DNA of 64,000 bases from Verrucomicrobiaceae bacterium (GCA_947507875.1 CANNQP010000010.1:1-64000), one strand, 5' to 3'. Shown: positions 1 to 9,948, numbered from the stretch's first letter. Made by a program: numbers and translations. The notes: a model not told the origin generated them from the sequence alone.

Positions 1-3000
1 GGGCGGCCACAGAGTTGGGCATCCGCACGGTTGGCATTTATGCGCAAGAGGACCGTTTCTGCCCGCATCGCTTCAAGGCGGACGAGGCTTACGAGCTGAA
101 CAAGGACAAGGGGCCGCTTGGGGCTTATCTCGACTACGAGGGCATCGTGGCGCTGGCCAAGGAGAAGGGCGTGGATGCGATTCATCCGGGTTATGGCTTC
201 CTGAGCGAAAATCCGGACTTTTCCCGCGCCTGCGAAAAGGCGGGCATCATTTTCATCGGGCCGGATCCGAAGATTTTGACGATGATGGGCGACAAGACGG
301 CCGCCCGCAATGTGGCGCGCAAGTTGAACGTGCCGATCCTCGAAGGCACCGACGAGCCGGTGAGCGATCGCAAGGAAGCGATCGCCGTGGCGAAGAAGAT
401 CGGCTTCCCGCTGATCATCAAGGCGGCCTTCGGCGGTGGTGGTCGCGGCATGCGCATCGTGCGTGAGGCCAAAGACCTCGAAAAACTGCTCGACGAGGCG
501 CAAACCGAGGCGGAACGCGCTTTCGGCAATGGGGCGGTCTTCCTCGAAAAATTCGTCGGCAAGGCGAAGCACATCGAGGTGCAGATTTTGGCCGACAAAC
601 ACGGCACGGTGCTGCATTTGCACGAGCGTGACTGCTCGGTGCAGCGTCGCCATCAGAAGGTGATCGAGCAGGCGCCGAGCTATGGCGTGAAGCAGGAGAT
701 CATCGACGGTCTGTGCGACGCGGCGGTGAAACTGGCCCGCGAGGTGAAGTACACGCATGCCGGCACGGTCGAGTTCCTCGTCGATCATGAGACGGGCGAG
801 TGGTATTTCATCGAGATGAATCCGCGCATCCAGGTGGAGCACACCGTGACGGAGGAGATCACCGGCATCGACATCGTGCGCAGCCAGATCCTCATCGCGC
901 AGGGCCACAAGATGCACGACGAGCCGCTCGCGCTGCCCGTGCAGGAAAAGATCGAGAAGAGCGGCTTTGCCGTGCAGTGCCGCATCACGACGGAAGATCC
1001 GGAAAACGGCTTCACGCCAGACTTTGGCAAAATTTTGACCTATCGCAGCGCCGGTGGCTTCGGCATCCGCCTCGATGGCGCGCTTGGCGCGACGAATGCG
1101 GTCATCACTCCGTATTATGACTCGATGCTGGTGAAGATGACCGTCTTTGCCCGCACGTATGAGCAGGCGCTCGACCGCATGGATCGCGGCCTGCGTGAGT
1201 TCCGCATCCGCGGCGTGAAGACGAACATCCCGTTCCTCATGAACGTGGTGCATCATCCCGATTTCCGCGCCGGACAGGCCACCACGCGCTTCATTGATAA
1301 CAATCCCGACCTGCTGAAGTTCGTCGCCCGCAAAGACCGCGCCACGAAGCTGCTCAACTACCTCGCGGACACCATCGTGAACGGCAATCCCTTCGCGAAA
1401 GGGCACAAGCCGAGCGGTCCCTTCATCGTGCCGCCGATTCCGAAGAGCGATCACCGCGTCGCTCCGGCAAAGGGCACGAAGGACCTGCTCACCGAGATGG
1501 GGCCGGAAAAGTTCTGCAAAGACTGGATCGCGAAGCAGAAGCGCCTGCTCATCACCGACACCACCATGCGTGATGCGCATCAGTCGCTGCTCGCCACCCG
1601 CATGCGCACCTTTGACATGCTCGCTGTGGCCGATGCGGTCGCACGTCGCACGCCGAACCTCTTCTCCCTCGAAATGTGGGGCGGTGCCACCTTTGACGTC
1701 ACCATGCGCTTCCTCCGCGAAGATCCGTGGGAGCGCCTGCGCCAGATCCGCGCGAAGGTGCCGAACATCCTGCTCCAGATGCTCTTCCGCGGCTCGAACG
1801 CCGTCGGCTACACGAACTACCCGGACAATGTGGTGAAGGGCTTCATCAAACATGCCGCCGAGAACGGCATGGACATCTTCCGCATCTTCGACTCGCTGAA
1901 TTACCTGCCGAACCTCAAAGCGGCCATGGAAGCGGTGCGCGAGGAGACGGGCAGCATCTGCGAAGGCACGCTCTGCTACACCGGCGACATCCTCGATCCG
2001 AAGCGCGACAAGTATGACCTCAAATACTACGTCCGCCTCGCCAAGGAGCTCGAAAAGATGGGTGCGCACATGCTTTGCATCAAAGACATGGCCGGACTCG
2101 TCCGCCCCTTTGCCGCGAAGAAGCTCGTGAAGGCGCTCAAAGATGAAGTCGGCATCCCGATTCACTTCCACACGCATGACACCAGCGGCGTGAATGCCGC
2201 CAGCATCCTCGAAGCAGCCGTTGCCGGGGTTGACGCGGTCGATGCCGCCATCGGCTCTATGTCCGGCGGCACCTCGCAGCCGAATTTGAACTCCATCGTC
2301 GCCGCCATGCAGCACACACCGCGTGACACCGGCCTCGACAGCGAGGCGTTGCAGGAGTTCAGCGACTACTGGGCTGCCGTCCGTGCTTATTATAAACCCT
2401 TCGACACCGCCGAGCCTTACGGCACCGCCGAGGTCTATCTCCACGAGATGCCCGGCGGCCAGTACACCAATCTCAAGGAGCAAGCCATCGGCATGGGCCT
2501 CGGCCCGCGCTGGCCGGAGATCGCTCACGCTTACGCCGAGGTGAACCAGCTCTGCGGCGACATCGTCAAAGTCACGCCATCGAGCAAAGTCGTCGGCGAC
2601 CTCGCCATCGAGTGCGTCGCGCGCGGTGTGAAGCCCGCGGACATCTTCAACCTCACCGGCACGAAGTGGAGCAAGGACGTCACCAGCATGTTCGAAGGCT
2701 GGCTCGGTGAACCATTCTACGGCATGGAGGCCAGCAAGGCCGCCGACAGCCGCAAGAAGTGGAACAAACTCGCCGACGCCATCGTCGGCAAGGACGGCAA
2801 ACGCATCAAAGGCCGCCCCGGCACCCACGCCGCGAAGATCAACCTCGCCGACGTCCGCGCCGAGCTGAAGGGCAAATTGAAGAAGGACCCCACCGAGGAC
2901 GATGTCTGGAGCTACCTCATGTATCCCGATGTCTTCCTGAAGTTCGCCGACTTCCGCAAGGCCCACGGCGATGTCTCCGTGCTGCCCACGCCCGCTTACT

Positions 3001-3425
3001 ACTACGGCCTGCGCGACAAGGAGGAGATCCACATCAGCCTCGAAGAGGGCAAGACGCTCTTCGTCCGCCTCCTCAACATGACCGAGCCCGACGCCGCCGG
3101 CCAGCAGACCGCCATCTTTGAGCTCAACGGCTACCCACGCCACACCACCGTCACGAACAAGGCCCTCGCCAAAAACGCCGTCACCAAAACCAAGGCCGAT
3201 CCCGCCGACAGCAGCCAGGTCGGCGCCCCCATGCCCGGCATGGTCGCCAGCATCGCCGTCAGCGTCGGTCAAAAAGTGAAGGAAGGCGAAACCCTGCTCA
3301 CGCTTGAAGCCATGAAAATGTTCGCCGCCGTCGCGTCACCGACCGCCGGCACCGTCAGCGAGATCTGCGTCAAAATCGGCGAAAGCGTCGAGAGCAAGGA
3401 TCTGCTGGTGAGGCTGGTGAAGTGA
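1..3425 (+). CDS. pyc: Pyruvate carboxylase, N-terminus cut by the window edge
   Basis: Biotin carboxylase domain (GFGGGGRGMRIV-like, EMNPRIQVEHTVTEE), carboxyltransferase domain (DTTMRDAHQSLLATRMRT), C-terminal biotinyl motif (LEAMKMFAAV). Reading frame is open upstream of the first annotated codon. Confidence 0.97.
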   Translation, partial: AATELGIRTVGIYAQEDRFCPHRFKADEAYELNKDKGPLGAYLDYEGIVALAKEKGVDAIHPGYGFLSENPDFSRACEKAGIIFIGPDPKILTMMGDKTAARNVARKLNVPILEGTDEPVSDRKEAIAVAKKIGFPLIIKAAFGGGGRGMRIVREAKDLEKLLDEAQTEAERAFGNGAVFLEKFVGKAKHIEVQILADKHGTVLHLHERDCSVQRRHQKVIEQAPSYGVKQEIIDGLCDAAVKLAREVKYTHAGTVEFLVDHETGEWYFIEMNPRIQVEHTVTEEITGIDIVRSQILIAQGHKMHDEPLALPVQEKIEKSGFAVQCRITTEDPENGFTPDFGKILTYRSAGGFGIRLDGALGATNAVITPYYDSMLVKMTVFARTYEQALDRMDRGLREFRIRGVKTNIPFLMNVVHHPDFRAGQATTRFIDNNPDLLKFVARKDRATKLLNYLADTIVNGNPFAKGHKPSGPFIVPPIPKSDHRVAPAKGTKDLLTEMGPEKFCKDWIAKQKRLLITDTTMRDAHQSLLATRMRTFDMLAVADAVARRTPNLFSLEMWGGATFDVTMRFLREDPWERLRQIRAKVPNILLQMLFRGSNAVGYTNYPDNVVKGFIKHAAENGMDIFRIFDSLNYLPNLKAAMEAVREETGSICEGTLCYTGDILDPKRDKYDLKYYVRLAKELEKMGAHMLCIKDMAGLVRPFAAKKLVKALKDEVGIPIHFHTHDTSGVNAASILEAAVAGVDAVDAAIGSMSGGTSQPNLNSIVAAMQHTPRDTGLDSEALQEFSDYWAAVRAYYKPFDTAEPYGTAEVYLHEMPGGQYTNLKEQAIGMGLGPRWPEIAHAYAEVNQLCGDIVKVTPSSKVVGDLAIECVARGVKPADIFNLTGTKWSKDVTSMFEGWLGEPFYGMEASKAADSRKKWNKLADAIVGKDGKRIKGRPGTHAAKINLADVRAELKGKLKKDPTEDDVWSYLMYPDVFLKFADFRKAHGDVSVLPTPAYYYGLRDKEEIHISLEEGKTLFVRLLNMTEPDAAGQQTAIFELNGYPRHTTVTNKALAKNAVTKTKADPADSSQVGAPMPGMVASIAVSVGQKVKEGETLLTLEAMKMFAAVASPTAGTVSEICVKIGESVESKDLLVRLVK

Positions 3426-3439
3426 TATGCCAAATTAAG

Positions 3440-4348
3440 ATGATGAGCGCCAAGTCACAAAATCTCTCGATTGGGTTTGTAGCTTGGATGGACGTGCTTG
3501 GTTACAAGCAGGTCTTGTCGTCTGATCAAGGCACTGCGCTAACGGAAGAGAAAGTCGAGGTGTGGGGAAAGGTTTTCGATGTCTTGCTGAAAGCGCGAGA
3601 ACAGCAATTTGACCATGAACTGACCGAGTATTTGAAAAAGGACCGTGGTCTGTGCGAGGCTTGGTATCGCTCAACAGCATTTACCGATTCGATCGTTACA
3701 AGCGTCGATCTGTCGGAAGTTGACGATTTTGGTCAGTGGGCTCTGGAAACGCTTTTTCTGCGCAGAACTGCTTTTTTGAGTCGCTTGCTCTTTGAAGAAG
3801 GGCTGCCGATTCGTGCCGGGATCGCATATGGTCATTTTGTCCATTCTGAAGCTGGGTTTGCCGGTAGCCCATTCATCGAGGCTGAAGCATTGAGTTCCAG
3901 GTTGGAGTTGTCTGCCTGTGTATTCTCCGACGCCGCGATCGCAGAGGTTCGCCGCATCCACCGGAATCGTCCTCCTTGGGATCGCTTTGAAGCAAACTCG
4001 GTTTGGTTTCGCTACGACCGGTGCGCCTTAAAGCCAAAACCAGTTGCCCCCGTCTGTGGAGTGCTTGCTAACTCTGCCAATCCGGCATGCCCGCTCGCGA
4101 TGGCTCCAGTTTATGAGCCGATGTATGCACTAAACTTTGCATCACGCGGAGGTTTGAGGGCAACAAATGACGCAAGTGAGTTCAAAATCAACTTTTCGGG
4201 GGCCGATGCTGATTTGAAGACAATCGTTACCAGATCATTCAGCGCACACGGCAAGCCCACTCAGAAAGCATCCATTCAGGCCAAGATCCAAGAAACCGTG
4301 AAAATGTTAGAGGCTGCCCACAAGGCCTGCCCGTCGTCCTTCTCTTAG
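3440..4348 (+). CDS. Class III nucleotidyl cyclase-like protein (orphan)
   Basis: FVAWMDVLGYK..., FTDSIVTSVDL, LPIRAGIAYGHF...FAGSPFIEAEALSSRLE resemble the degenerate class III cyclase pattern with two metal-binding Asp. ORF can also start at GTG 3422, overlapping the pyc stop. Confidence 0.55.
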   Translation: MMSAKSQNLSIGFVAWMDVLGYKQVLSSDQGTALTEEKVEVWGKVFDVLLKAREQQFDHELTEYLKKDRGLCEAWYRSTAFTDSIVTSVDLSEVDDFGQWALETLFLRRTAFLSRLLFEEGLPIRAGIAYGHFVHSEAGFAGSPFIEAEALSSRLELSACVFSDAAIAEVRRIHRNRPPWDRFEANSVWFRYDRCALKPKPVAPVCGVLANSANPACPLAMAPVYEPMYALNFASRGGLRATNDASEFKINFSGADADLKTIVTRSFSAHGKPTQKASIQAKIQETVKMLEAAHKACPSSFS

Positions 4349-4619
4349 CATGTGCCGTCACCCAAGCCCAACGGGCCTGCATCATGCAGCCTAGGAGTGC
4401 CGAGCGATAGCGAGCGCTCTCCTGGGAACTGCACCCCACACCACCCGCATTCCCGATCACGAACATCATCGGGTTTGCGTGATCCGAAGCTCGGCAGGGC
4501 CACGAATCACCGACTTACACACCTGCGGTTCCTCCAGGCAATGTGAGGGCCCACGATGTCTCCGTGGGTGCAACCCACCTGCGTCTGAAACCCGTCATTC
4601 AATTGTCATCGGTGGGGCT

Positions 4620-5762
4620 TCAATAGATGGGCACCGTGGCATCGATGTGGTGCGACCAAGCCTGAATGCCGCCGGTGACGTTGAAGACATTGCTAAAGCC
4701 TTGGGCTTCGAGTTGGGCGACGGCTTTGGCACTGCGTCCGCCGAGTTTGCAATGAAGGTAAATGGGGATATCTCGGGGCAATTCGCCCGAGCGAGGAGCA
4801 ACCAGTGCCAGGGGGATGAGGCGTGATCCTTCTATGCGGGCGACTTGGTATTCGTCAGGCTCACGAACATCGAGGAGAAGATGCGGTTTACCTTGCTCCC
4901 GCAGTTGAGCGAGTTCTTGAACGCTGATTTCTTTCATGGTGGGCGCAGAGGAAACGTGGCAGAATTCATCGTAGTCGATGGGTTCAGTGATGGTGGGTTG
5001 GTCACCGCACACGGGGCATTCGGGGTCGCGGCGGAGCTGGAACTCACGAAAACGCATGCTCAGCGTATTCACGTGCAGCAATCGGCCGAGCAAGGGCTGA
5101 CCTAGACCAGCAATGAGCTTGATGCATTCCAGCGCCTGGAAGGTGCCAATGATGCCAGGCAGAGCGCCCAGGACACCGCCTTCGGCGCAGGTGGGCACGA
5201 GCCCCGGTGCGGGTGGGGTCGGAGACATGCAGCGGTAGCAGGGGCCGCCGAGATGAGGCGCGAAAACGGCGACCTGACCTTCAAAGCGAAGGATGCTGCC
5301 GTAGATGTTCGGCTTCTTTTGCCAAAAGCAGACATCGTTCGAGAGGTAACGCGTGGGGAAGTTATCGGTGCCGTCGATGACAACATCGTAGTGGGCGACG
5401 GTTTCCATGGCATTCTCGGCGCTAAATCGCTGAGGATGCATACAGATCTCGATGTCTGGGTTCATGCCCAGGAGGCGGTCTTTCGCTGCTTCCAACTTGG
5501 GGCGCCCTAGATCCGCCTCGGAATACAAGATCTGTCGCTGCAGATTGCTCAGTTCGACAACATCCGCGTCCACGATGCCGATGGTTCCGATGCCGGCAGC
5601 GGCGAGATAAAGGGTGGCGGGTGCACCTAACCCACCCGCCCCAATGCACAAGACGCGCGCATTCTTTAAACGCTTTTGTCCCTCCGCCCCGAATTCAGGG
5701 ATGGCGAGGTGGCGTGCGTAACGCCGATAATCGCTGGACGTTAACTCAGAGCGCAGATCCAT
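4620..5762 (-). CDS. moeZ: ThiF/MoeB-family adenylyltransferase with C-terminal rhodanese domain
   Basis: GAGGLGAPATLYLAAAGIGTIGIVDADVVELSNLQRQ adenylation motif; CxxC pairs (CYRC, CPVC); rhodanese loop HCKLGGRSA. Confidence 0.9.
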   Translation of the reverse strand: MDLRSELTSSDYRRYARHLAIPEFGAEGQKRLKNARVLCIGAGGLGAPATLYLAAAGIGTIGIVDADVVELSNLQRQILYSEADLGRPKLEAAKDRLLGMNPDIEICMHPQRFSAENAMETVAHYDVVIDGTDNFPTRYLSNDVCFWQKKPNIYGSILRFEGQVAVFAPHLGGPCYRCMSPTPPAPGLVPTCAEGGVLGALPGIIGTFQALECIKLIAGLGQPLLGRLLHVNTLSMRFREFQLRRDPECPVCGDQPTITEPIDYDEFCHVSSAPTMKEISVQELAQLREQGKPHLLLDVREPDEYQVARIEGSRLIPLALVAPRSGELPRDIPIYLHCKLGGRSAKAVAQLEAQGFSNVFNVTGGIQAWSHHIDATVPIY

Positions 5763-5768
5763 GGCGGC

Positions 5769-7013
5769 TTAGATGCCTGCTGCTTTCCAAACTTCTTGTT
5801 GGGAGACACCACGCAGCTGGAAGATGCGTAGAAGGGTGTCTTCGATGAGGTTGTTTGGGCAGGAAGCCCCTGCGGTGATGCCAATAGTCACCGCCGATGT
5901 GGTATCGGCCAACTTGCCTGAATAGCTGGTCTTTTCACATTTTAAATGCAGGTCGAAGTGCAGAATTTGCTCAAGTGAGGTGAGGCAGTCTGAGGTGCGT
6001 ATGAAAAAGGTGGGCAGATTCTGCTCTCCGATCTCAACCAAGTGGGTTGTGTTCGAACTGTTGTAGCCACCGACGACTAACAATAAATCGAGAGGCTTCT
6101 GCAATAGATCGAAGAGGCCATCCTGACGGTCCTGGGTGGCACCACAAATCGTGTCGAAGACTTGGAAGTTATCTTGGCTTCCTTCGTCACGATCTGCGAT
6201 CGCCTGTTTGAGACGACGTTGAATTTCTTCGGTCTCGGATTTTAGCATGGTGGTCTGATTTGCCACGCCAACACGACGAAGGTGTAAGTCGGGATCAAAG
6301 CCTTGGGAGCAAGCGCTTGCGGCGCTGAATCGCTTGAGGAAGGCTTCACGATCGCCGCCCTGGCGGATGTAATCGCAAACAAAATCAACATCGGCCAAAG
6401 TTAAAATAACTAGGTAGTGTCCATTGCCATCGTCCCCGAGAGCTCGGGAAGATGTCGCACGTGTTTCTTCATGGCTGGCCTTGCCATGAATGATGGAAGT
6501 GAAGCCTCCTTTGGCATAACCGCGCACACGTTTCCAAACGCTCATCACATCACCGCAGGTGGTATCCACGACCATGCAGCCTCGGGAAGAGATGATCTTC
6601 ATTAGATTGGTTTCCGCACCAAACGCGGGAACGATGACCACGTCCTCTGAGCTGAGTTTGGCCACCGCCATTTCTTGGTCCTCAATGGGGATGCTGATGA
6701 TACCCATTTCGGTCAGTTGGCGATTCACCTCTGGATTGTGAATGATTTCGCCCAGAAGAAAGACCCGTTTGTCCGCAAAGACTCGGCGAGCAGCATAGGC
6801 AAGGTCGATGGCGCGCTCGACCCCATAGCAGAAGCCAAATTCGCGGGCCAGTCTCACCGTGGTCGAACCAATCTGCAGGACGCTTCCTTGTTTTCTAACC
6901 GCTTCGACGAGGGCACTCCGGTAATGTTTTTCCACTTCAGCTTGCACGCGCTCCATAACTTCGGGCGTGCGGACGTTGACTTTACGTGGAGCGGCTGAGG
7001 GGGAGAGGGACAT
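5769..7013 (-). CDS. ispH: 4-hydroxy-3-methylbut-2-enyl diphosphate reductase, long form
   Basis: EFGFCYGVERAI, DTTCGDVMSVW, HGKASHEET, SNTTHL, GITAGASCP; 414 aa with the cyanobacterial/plant-like N-terminal extension. Confidence 0.94.
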   Translation of the reverse strand: MSLSPSAAPRKVNVRTPEVMERVQAEVEKHYRSALVEAVRKQGSVLQIGSTTVRLAREFGFCYGVERAIDLAYAARRVFADKRVFLLGEIIHNPEVNRQLTEMGIISIPIEDQEMAVAKLSSEDVVIVPAFGAETNLMKIISSRGCMVVDTTCGDVMSVWKRVRGYAKGGFTSIIHGKASHEETRATSSRALGDDGNGHYLVILTLADVDFVCDYIRQGGDREAFLKRFSAASACSQGFDPDLHLRRVGVANQTTMLKSETEEIQRRLKQAIADRDEGSQDNFQVFDTICGATQDRQDGLFDLLQKPLDLLLVVGGYNSSNTTHLVEIGEQNLPTFFIRTSDCLTSLEQILHFDLHLKCEKTSYSGKLADTTSAVTIGITAGASCPNNLIEDTLLRIFQLRGVSQQEVWKAAGI

Positions 7014-7090
7014 GAAGTGTCGGGGTTGGAAAAAGCGGTGAGCGACGGAGCGAGAGCAGGGGGGGATTCTCGCTCCGTGCGAGCGGCAGA

Positions 7091-7711
7091 TTAGCGTTTG
7101 TAGAGTTGGCCCTTAGCGAGATCGTCGAAAAAACGGTCACTCATCATGTGGGCACGATCAGGATTGGGAAGCGGGTTGTCGTCAATCACGGGAAGGGTTT
7201 TGCCGATCGTGTTGTCCTCGGGATGGGAGTTGGCAATGATCAGCGGAGTGCCCACCTGGGTGAGCGAGAAGAGTTTTGCGGCTGATTTGGCGGGCAGACG
7301 AATGCAGCCGTGGGTGCAGGGGTAAGGTTTCACAAAGCCCCAATGCATTCCGTAGGCAGACTTCCACTCTTGCCAGTAAGCCATCGGATAGCCACGATCA
7401 GGCTGGCTTTGCCGACGACGGCGTGCCTCTTTGTACTGAATGCGGTAGGTGCCAGCGCCAGTAGAACCATGAGTGCCGACAGAGCATGGCGTGGCCAAAA
7501 GCACTTTGTCACCTTCCACAGCATAGACGCGTTGGGCGCTCGTGCTGACTTTTACTTTTACGGCGGAGGGATTGCTAGGCCGGATCACAGGTGGGTCGAA
7601 CTCATGGCCATACATGTGACGTGAGCCTGTGGTTTTGCAGCTACTCAGTGTGGTAGCCAGGATGATCACAGGAGTCACCAGAAGTATTCGATAAAAGATA
7701 GAAGATTTCAT
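7091..7711 (-). CDS. L,D-transpeptidase (YkuD family), secreted or lipoprotein
   Basis: Active-site region HWGFVKPYPCTHGCIRLP; N-terminal signal with Cys (TTLSSCKTTG). Start chosen at MKSSIFYRILL. Confidence 0.87.
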   Translation of the reverse strand: MKSSIFYRILLVTPVIILATTLSSCKTTGSRHMYGHEFDPPVIRPSNPSAVKVKVSTSAQRVYAVEGDKVLLATPCSVGTHGSTGAGTYRIQYKEARRRRQSQPDRGYPMAYWQEWKSAYGMHWGFVKPYPCTHGCIRLPAKSAAKLFSLTQVGTPLIIANSHPEDNTIGKTLPVIDDNPLPNPDRAHMMSDRFFDDLAKGQLYKR

Positions 7712-7819
7712 GGGGATTTCAGTCCTAGCACGCGCAGGAAGCGGCTCCACCATTTTTCTTTTGCGATAAAGATCGCTTTGACTCGAAGAGTTTTATAGTG
7801 GGATGTTTGAAGTCTCTCC

Positions 7820-8494
7820 ATGAAAACGCTCTTGCTTTGTCTTCTGATCCCGGCCTGCTGGAACTTGATGCCTGCCTTAGGGCAGGGGACTTTGCCCACC
7901 GAGTCATCGCCCAAGAAGCCTGAGGCCGTCGCGGAAGAATGGGTGCTTTTTGATGGCAAGACTCTGGATGAATGGGAGATCGTCGATATTGGGGGCAGTG
8001 GCCAAGTCGAAGTGGAGGGTGGTCTGATGATTATCAATCAAGGAGATAGCCTGAGCGGGGTGGTCTATAAAAAAGCGGCTGAATTGCCGATGACGAATTA
8101 CGAGATCAGCCTGTCAGCCAAGCGACTCCAGGGAGTTGATTTTTTCTGTGGGCTGACTTTCCCGATTGGAAGCGAGAAGACCTGTGCGACGCTCGTCTGT
8201 GGTGGGTGGGGTGGCAGTGTAACGGGCATCAGTAGCATTGATGGAATGGATGCCAGCAACAATGCGACAGGTAGCTACCAAAAGTATGTGGACGATGTAT
8301 GGTATCAGATTCGTCTGCGCGTGACGCCCAAAAACATCTCTGTTTGGATCAATGACCATCAAGTCGTTGATCAAGACATCGAGAATCGAAAAATCGGTCT
8401 GCGTCCTGGTCCAATCGAAAGCTACCAACCTCTTGCCATCAGCACCTACAACACGACCGCAGCGATCCGGAATGTTCGGTTGAAGAAGCTCTGA
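7820..8494 (+). CDS. DUF1080 (3-keto-disaccharide hydrolase-like) secreted protein
   Basis: Signal peptide; WVLFDGKTLDEWEIVD; LamG-like tail with NVRLKKL. Confidence 0.72.
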   Translation: MKTLLLCLLIPACWNLMPALGQGTLPTESSPKKPEAVAEEWVLFDGKTLDEWEIVDIGGSGQVEVEGGLMIINQGDSLSGVVYKKAAELPMTNYEISLSAKRLQGVDFFCGLTFPIGSEKTCATLVCGGWGGSVTGISSIDGMDASNNATGSYQKYVDDVWYQIRLRVTPKNISVWINDHQVVDQDIENRKIGLRPGPIESYQPLAISTYNTTAAIRNVRLKKL

Positions 8495-8654
8495 GTCCTT
8501 AAGTTCAAAAGACGAGATTAAGCCGCTGAAGCTAGCTTTTTGGATAAATTGGACGTTGACCAACCTCTTCCATGTGCCACTCTCGCGGCTCTTCACGCCT
8601 CATTGAAAGCGCTTCTTTTGCCTCAATGACACAACGTGATTCACTGACAAATCC

Positions 8655-8897
8655 ATGAAAAGCGAAGGCCATCCCACCACTTACGAAACAACCATCACCT
8701 GCACTTGTGGCACAGTATATCAGACGATCTCCACGGTGCAGAATCTGCGCATTGGTATCTGCGCTGCCTGTCACCCTTTCTTCACAGGTGAACAGAGATT
8801 TGTCGATACTGCAGGCCGTGTGGATAAGTTTGCTCAGCGCTATGGTAGCACCCGCGCTCGTCGTGCTGCTCCAAAGCTGAGTGACGCGACCGCCTGA
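8655..8897 (+). CDS. rpmE: 50S ribosomal protein L31
   Basis: TTITCTCGTVYQTIST...IGICAACHPFFTGEQRFVDTAGRVDKFAQRYG, typical bL31 with Zn-binding Cys. Confidence 0.95.
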   Translation: MKSEGHPTTYETTITCTCGTVYQTISTVQNLRIGICAACHPFFTGEQRFVDTAGRVDKFAQRYGSTRARRAAPKLSDATA

Positions 8898-8920
8898 CCT
8901 AACTGGTTGATGTTTTTTAT

Positions 8921-8962
8921 CATCGCGGATGCCTCACAAGGGCTCCGCGATGTTTGTTTTTC
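8921..8962 (+). terminator. Rho-independent terminator-like hairpin after rpmE
   Basis: CATCGCGGA...TCCGCGATG 9-bp stem followed by tttgttttt. Confidence 0.75.
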
Positions 8963-8995
8963 TGATAACGTTTTTTTAACGATCTCTTTCCTGAT

Positions 8996-9886
8996 ATGGC
9001 TACCGATCCACTCATCATCTACCTTGATGGTAAACTCGTTCCTGAATCTGAGGCCAAAATCTCGGTTTTCGATCATGGCCTTCTTTATGGAGATGGCTGT
9101 TTTGAAGGCATACGCATTTACAACGGTCGTGTCTTCCGGCTGACCGAGCATCTGAAGCGCCTCTACGAAAGCGCTCGCAGCATCTGTTTGACCATCCCAA
9201 TCGACTTTGCAGAGATGGAAAAAGCCACCCTCGATACCGTGGCGGCAAACCACCTCCGTGATGGCTATATTCGGCTGGTGGTGACCCGTGGCGTGGGCTC
9301 GCTTGGCTTGAATCCCTATCAGTGCCCGAAGGCCAGTGTCATCATCATTGCCAGTGGCATTACGCTTTATCCCAAGGAGAAGTATGAGACCGGCCTGAAT
9401 TTGATCACCTGCGCTACCCGTCGGCCAGCTTCTGCTGCTCTCAGCCCTCAGGTGAAAAGCTTGAACTACCTGAACAACATCATGGCCAAGATCGAATGCA
9501 TTCAGGCTGGATGTGAAGAGGGCATCATGCTGAACGAGCAGGGCTATGTGGCCGAATGTACGGGTGACAATGTGTTCATCCTCAAAAATGGACAAATATA
9601 TACCCCGACCATCGCTAGTGGTGCTTTGAATGGAATCACCCGAATGGCAGTGATTGAGGTTATGCAGGAGATGGGACTTGCGATCCACGAGGTGACCATG
9701 ACGCGCCATGATATTTACACAGCAGATGAGTGTTTCCTCACTGGCACGGCGGCTGAGGTCATTCCTGCCGTGCAATATGACCGCCGTCCTATTGGTGATG
9801 GCAAGCCTGGTCGATTGACGACACAGATCATTGCGAATTTTAAGGCCTTGGCCAATTCCACAGGAACACCAGTTGTTTATTCCTGA
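8996..9886 (+). CDS. ilvE: Branched-chain amino acid aminotransferase (class IV)
   Basis: YLDGKLVPESEAKISVFDHGLLYGDGCFEGIRIYNGRVFRL; KSLNYLNNIMAKIE; GYVAECTGDNVFI. Confidence 0.92.
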   Translation: MATDPLIIYLDGKLVPESEAKISVFDHGLLYGDGCFEGIRIYNGRVFRLTEHLKRLYESARSICLTIPIDFAEMEKATLDTVAANHLRDGYIRLVVTRGVGSLGLNPYQCPKASVIIIASGITLYPKEKYETGLNLITCATRRPASAALSPQVKSLNYLNNIMAKIECIQAGCEEGIMLNEQGYVAECTGDNVFILKNGQIYTPTIASGALNGITRMAVIEVMQEMGLAIHEVTMTRHDIYTADECFLTGTAAEVIPAVQYDRRPIGDGKPGRLTTQIIANFKALANSTGTPVVYS

Positions 9887-9911
9887 TTCCCGTCATTCAT
9901 CCTTCTGATTA

Positions 9912-9948
9912 GGCTCGTCTCCTAAAGCTGGAGGCGGGCCTTTTTTTT
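9912..9948 (+). terminator. Rho-independent terminator after ilvE
   Basis: GGCTCGTCTCC/GGAGGCGGGCC 11-bp stem (with G-U pairs) followed by eight T. Confidence 0.85.

Noticed and set aside
191-3121. Several 60-140 aa ORFs overlapping pyc in other frames
   Set aside because: Arg/Ala-rich or Ser-rich frame-shifted readings of a conserved gene; no independent support.
3422-4348. Calling the cyclase-like gene a complete Pycsar defence system
   Set aside because: No effector gene is adjacent, and flanking genes are housekeeping. Only the cyclase resemblance is supportable.
4352-4826. Small ORFs in the gap after the cyclase-like gene and over the moeZ end
   Set aside because: Short, Pro/Ser/Arg-rich, no ribosome site or family match; treated as non-coding.
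8840-9775. 311-aa ORF antisense to ilvE and the end of rpmE
   Set aside because: Opposite well-supported genes; no motifs; spans a terminator-like hairpin.
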